Shown piece after piece: positions 21,878 through 24,961 of a stretch of 24,961 nucleotides of DNA. Every line of letters starts with the position of its first letter. Within the stretch, counting starts at the first letter, position 1. The notes under the pieces are model-generated. The model ran no database searches. It worked only from the letters and a program-made list of their open reading frames with translations, and was not told the DNA's origin. Source of the stretch: CAYLQD01 sp043819695 (GTDB lineage: Bacteria > Planctomycetota > PUPC01); contig JBDREM010000054.1 in NCBI GenBank assembly GCA_043819695.1, positions 1 to 24,961 of the forward strand, given 5' to 3'. The position numbers and the translations under genes were made by a program.

Positions 21878-24867
21878 TCCGCATCTTCCTCATCGTGATT
21901 ATGGTCATCCGCGGCCGCCTTGGGCTTGGGCTCCGGCGGCAGCCACTGCTCCTGGCCTCGCAAATCGGCCAGGAACCAGCGCCAGAAATGCGGGTTCTCG
22001 CGCATTCCCTCGAACGCCCAGCCGCTCTCGACCTCGAGATTCTTGTTCATCGCGAAGCCCGTGTCGCCCACCAGGACGACTTTGCCCTTGCCGGCCTCTC
22101 GCACCAGGATGACGGGCAGGTTGACGTGTTTCCCGGTCTCCGGCACCCTCCTGAGCGTGTTCGCGATCACACGGGCGTCTTTCAGGCCGCAGGCCTGTTT
22201 CGTGCACTCGATTCTGACGTAGTTGACGGCCCATCCCGAGTCGAAACGCACAAAGACCATGTAGGACGAGGTCGGGCTGGTGGAGATGCGGTAGTACGGC
22301 GACTTGAAGTGCCCCTGCGGCTCGGGCTCGACGATGCTCTTCTTGAGGACCGAGCGCCTCGCGGCCGGGCTCGTGGCCGCGTTGGGCGCCGCCTTCGTGT
22401 TCGCCTCCGTGTCCGCGTGCGTGTGCACGTGCGTGTGGCCCGAGGCTTGCTCGCCCTGCGGATTGACGCCGAGGACGTGCTCGCCGGTGTATGGGAACTC
22501 GAGCCCGACCATCAGCCCGAAGTCGGCAAGGAGCCGGCGGCTCGGCTCGACGTCGTCGTATCCGACCGTGATGATGAAGATGCCGCCGCCCTCGACGAAC
22601 TCGCGGACGGCCTCGCGCTCGGCCCGCGTGAACTCGCGGCCCGGCGCGATCGACAGGACGAGGCCCGCTCGCTTCAGCCGCTCGGCCGAGAAGTCGGACA
22701 GGTCCCGGACGATGTAGCCGTTGCGCATCAGCGTGAGCGTGACGCCCATCGTGCCGTCCATCCGCCAGGACTCGGAGCTGAACGGTTCGAGATGCGAGTT
22801 GTCGATGTACGCGAGATTATTGATGGGCAATTGGCCGGGGCGGGTGACCGGGGCCTGTGCCTTGTCACGCGGCGTCGTGCCCTTGCCGTCGGAGAAGTAT
22901 TCCTTGGCGTCGCGGAAGATCTTGCCGCGGCCGTCGGGCAGGATCGTGGCCGCGTTGTAGCTCGCGCTTGTGCAGACGGCGAGCGTGGCGGCGAAGACCG
23001 CGGCCGACGCGGCGACGCGCCGCCACGTCGGGCTCGAGCCGAGGAGCGCGGCGAGCGCCAGCGCGGCGAACAAGCCGAGAACGCCCCGCCACGTCTCCTG
23101 CGGCCCGCTCGGCGCGCTCGCCGCATAGCCAAGCAGGCGCGACGTGAACTTGTACGCTCCCACCGAGATGCCGTTCGTCATGCCCGAGGTGTCGCCGAAC
23201 GCGATAACGCGCCCCTTGCCGATCCTCTGCTCGGCGGCGACCAGGATGTCGCCCAGTCTCTCGCCGGGGTCGTACTTGTGGTTTCCCATCATCGAGCGGC
23301 CCTTGGTGGGGTCGCCCGGGTCGCCCCATCCCCACCGGCCGACGAGGATCGGCTTGGCCGGCCACCGTGCCCGCATCGACGCCCCGATGACGACGCCGAA
23401 CTCGTTGTAGTCGTCCGGCATTCCGGTCGTCGCCGGGTGCGAGAGCGCCTCGTACGACTGGAGCCATCCGCCGACCTCGAACGTCGCGGAGTCGAAGATG
23501 ACGCGCATCCCGGTCGGCTGGAGTAGTTCGTTGAACGCGCTGTACTCCGTCCACGTGCGCATCCAGGCGGGCATGCCCGTCCATTGAACGACGTCCCGAA
23601 TGCTCGCGACAGGTTTCTTCTCCTTGTCCTTGGGCTCCTTCGTCACGACGCTCGTATGTTCGCCGAAGACGAGGAGCGTCTTGCCGCCGCGGACGAAGCC
23701 CTCGATGCGCTCGAGCTGGTCTTCTTCCCAGACGTCGTCGGGGAAGAGCAGGACGAGCACGTCGGCGCCATCGAGGTCCGCCTGGGACAGCTCGGGCGAG
23801 ATGAGGCAGCGCCCGCCGAGGCTCTCGACGTGGGCGGGCAGCGCGCCGTACATGCCGATCGCAAGCCGGCCGTAGTCGTCGTGCTTCGGCTTGAGCCAGT
23901 TGAGGAAGCCTTCCTTGTAAACGACGACTGTCTTGCCCGCCAAGTCGGACTTGCCGAGGGTGAGGGTCCCCAGGACGGGGATGAGGAGCGCGAGCAAGAC
24001 CGCCCCGCCCGTAAGGACGGGGCCGAGCCAGGCGGGCCGGCCGCCGGCGCGGGCGGGCCGCGCGGGCGAACGGAGCATCAACGCGGCGACGGCGACGTGA
24101 ACGGCGCACGCGATGAGCTGCATGTTCCACGGGATAAGCGTGCGGACGGCGACGGTCAGCGACCAGACCGATCTGGGCGGCCAGACCCGCTTCGCAGGGT
24201 CGGGCGGAGCCGGCAGCGCGGCCACAATGTCACGCGCAAACACGAGCAGGCAGAAGCAGGCGGCCTGAATGAGAACGAGGACACCGAGAACGACGGCCAT
24301 GCGTGTCCGGCCCGGCCTCGCTCGCATGAACCAGGCGACGTACCATCCGGCGAGGAACGCGCAAAGGACGACGCCGCACAAGATGGGGCCGGCCTGTGAC
24401 CAGACTGCCGGCGGCGGCTCGGCCGCCTTCGCCCCCGCGTGGACGGGCAGCGCGTAGAGCAGGCCCGGCGCGAGCGTGAGCGCGCAGAGGTAGAACAGGT
24501 GGCCGGCGAGGATCGCGGCGAGGACGAGCGCCGCCCGTGCCGGCCCGGGCCTGAACATGATCAGCCAGCCGGCGTACAGCGCGCCGGTGAGCACGAGGAA
24601 GTCGAGCCCGGCGAACGTCGAGCCGACCCAGAGCGGAAGCCCCGTAATCGTGCCCGCCAGGTGGCCGAGCCAGCCGGCGGCGGCGTCGGCCGCCAGCCAA
24701 AGGAACGGAATCGATGTGTTGGCGTGGCGGTAGAGCGCGAACGCCGAGACGGCGGCGGCCGCGAGGAGCAGCATCTGCCGGTCGGCCCTCGGCCGTCCGA
24801 TGGCGAGAGCGGCGAGAATGACGGCCGCGGCAAGAACGTTCGCCGCCGGCAACCTCGGCGCGGCCAT
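21874..24867 (-). CDS. Giant membrane protein, paralogue of its neighbour (5' end may lie outside the window)
   Basis: At least 997 residues with the same layout as the downstream gene: about eight membrane segments (to ~300), a soluble alpha/beta domain (about 310-590) with GADVLVLLFPDDVW, EGFVRGGKTLLVFGE and GEHTSV (402-407), GKGRVIAFGDTSGM, a TM pair (about 600-650), and a second soluble domain with VREFVEGGGIFIITVGYDD, GLMVGLEFPYTG and GKGKVVLVGDTGF. A His-rich stretch (GHTHVHTHAD) lies in the second domain. The frame is open upstream of ATG 24867 to the window edge and encodes a basic stretch (GERAGRR) and a hydrophobic run, so translation probably starts further upstream. The 4-base overlap at 21874-21877 couples the two genes, which suggests a heteromeric membrane complex. 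Confidence 0.8.
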   Translation of the reverse strand: MAAPRLPAANVLAAAVILAALAIGRPRADRQMLLLAAAAVSAFALYRHANTSIPFLWLAADAAAGWLGHLAGTITGLPLWVGSTFAGLDFLVLTGALYAGWLIMFRPGPARAALVLAAILAGHLFYLCALTLAPGLLYALPVHAGAKAAEPPPAVWSQAGPILCGVVLCAFLAGWYVAWFMRARPGRTRMAVVLGVLVLIQAACFCLLVFARDIVAALPAPPDPAKRVWPPRSVWSLTVAVRTLIPWNMQLIACAVHVAVAALMLRSPARPARAGGRPAWLGPVLTGGAVLLALLIPVLGTLTLGKSDLAGKTVVVYKEGFLNWLKPKHDDYGRLAIGMYGALPAHVESLGGRCLISPELSQADLDGADVLVLLFPDDVWEEDQLERIEGFVRGGKTLLVFGEHTSVVTKEPKDKEKKPVASIRDVVQWTGMPAWMRTWTEYSAFNELLQPTGMRVIFDSATFEVGGWLQSYEALSHPATTGMPDDYNEFGVVIGASMRARWPAKPILVGRWGWGDPGDPTKGRSMMGNHKYDPGERLGDILVAAEQRIGKGRVIAFGDTSGMTNGISVGAYKFTSRLLGYAASAPSGPQETWRGVLGLFAALALAALLGSSPTWRRVAASAAVFAATLAVCTSASYNAATILPDGRGKIFRDAKEYFSDGKGTTPRDKAQAPVTRPGQLPINNLAYIDNSHLEPFSSESWRMDGTMGVTLTLMRNGYIVRDLSDFSAERLKRAGLVLSIAPGREFTRAEREAVREFVEGGGIFIITVGYDDVEPSRRLLADFGLMVGLEFPYTGEHVLGVNPQGEQASGHTHVHTHADTEANTKAAPNAATSPAARRSVLKKSIVEPEPQGHFKSPYYRISTSPTSSYMVFVRFDSGWAVNYVRIECTKQACGLKDARVIANTLRRVPETGKHVNLPVILVREAGKGKVVLVGDTGFAMNKNLEVESGWAFEGMRENPHFWRWFLADLRGQEQWLPPEPKPKAAADDHNHDEEDAE

Positions 24868-24961
24868 CGCGAGCGCGACGGCGACGGCGGCGGCGAGCGC
24901 CAGGATGCGGCGCCCCGCCCGCTCACCCCGGGGCCATGCCGCGGCAACGGCGGCGGCGAGC

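Noticed and set aside
21850..23526. 558-codon plus-strand open frame opposite the 997-residue gene
   Set aside because: Arg/Asp/Val-rich shadow without motifs; the minus-strand protein has clear TM segments and domains.

Overview
The window is about 25 kb of GC-rich bacterial DNA. It has dense, mostly monocistronic or tightly overlapping gene sets and a few long, repeat-filled intergenic stretches. Several traits fit a Gram-negative (outer-membrane) lineage of the PVC/FCB-type environmental bacteria, such as Planctomycetota, Lentisphaerota or Verrucomicrobiota: an Mla/MCE lipid-transport operon with several lipoproteins, the RNase Y + YmdB pair, a free-standing four-helix-bundle (23S IVS-type) gene, an NPCBM-domain relic, and REP-like hairpins of the type CACGGGCA-nnn-TGCCCGTG. 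No rRNA or marker gene is present, so this assignment is an inference. I found no tRNA, rRNA or CRISPR array.

Layout. 1-80 is the tail of a membrane protein. 161-1435 is a family 1 solute-binding lipoprotein. 1483-2014 is a four-helix-bundle gene enclosed by a pair of inverted hexamer-rich arms, the downstream arm also being the coding sequence for the protein's acidic tail. 2094-2372 is acylphosphatase. On the minus strand, 6052-2375 is a complete MlaE(STAS)-MlaF-MlaD-lipoprotein operon with 4-base overlaps. Upstream of it are a two-TM protein (6142-6801), a YmdB-type phosphodiesterase and RNase Y (6912-9300). 9301-10006 is a long non-coding stretch with strong hairpins. On the plus strand follow an aldo/keto reductase, a GspF/PilC-like membrane protein, MiaA, and a BrnT/BrnA toxin-antitoxin pair whose toxin carries an in-frame TAA.

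On the minus strand, 16793-13730 is a translationally coupled three-gene set: a 2-hydroxyacyl-CoA dehydratase-like FeS subunit, a UPF0104 flippase-like membrane protein and a PHP phosphoesterase. 16794-19048 is repeat-rich. It holds a REP-like hairpin, a GAGGACGA array with 17-bp tandem units, two TACCATATGGTA palindromes, a small secreted protein, an NPCBM relic cut at a 152-bp element with 14-bp perfect terminal inverted repeats, a small lipoprotein, and TAATC-type hexamer arrays. The window ends in two very large, overlapping, minus-strand membrane proteins (19049-24961, the upstream one probably running off the window). Each has a multi-TM N-terminus and two ThuA/GATase-like soluble domains.

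Functionally, the Mla operon should move phospholipids between inner and outer membrane. RNase Y and YmdB act in RNA turnover and 2',3'-cNMP signalling, and MiaA modifies tRNA. The most unusual material is the inverted-repeat-bounded four-helix-bundle unit with related repeat arrays elsewhere in the window, the TIR element, the uncommon dehydratase-flippase-PHP operon, and the paired giant membrane proteins.
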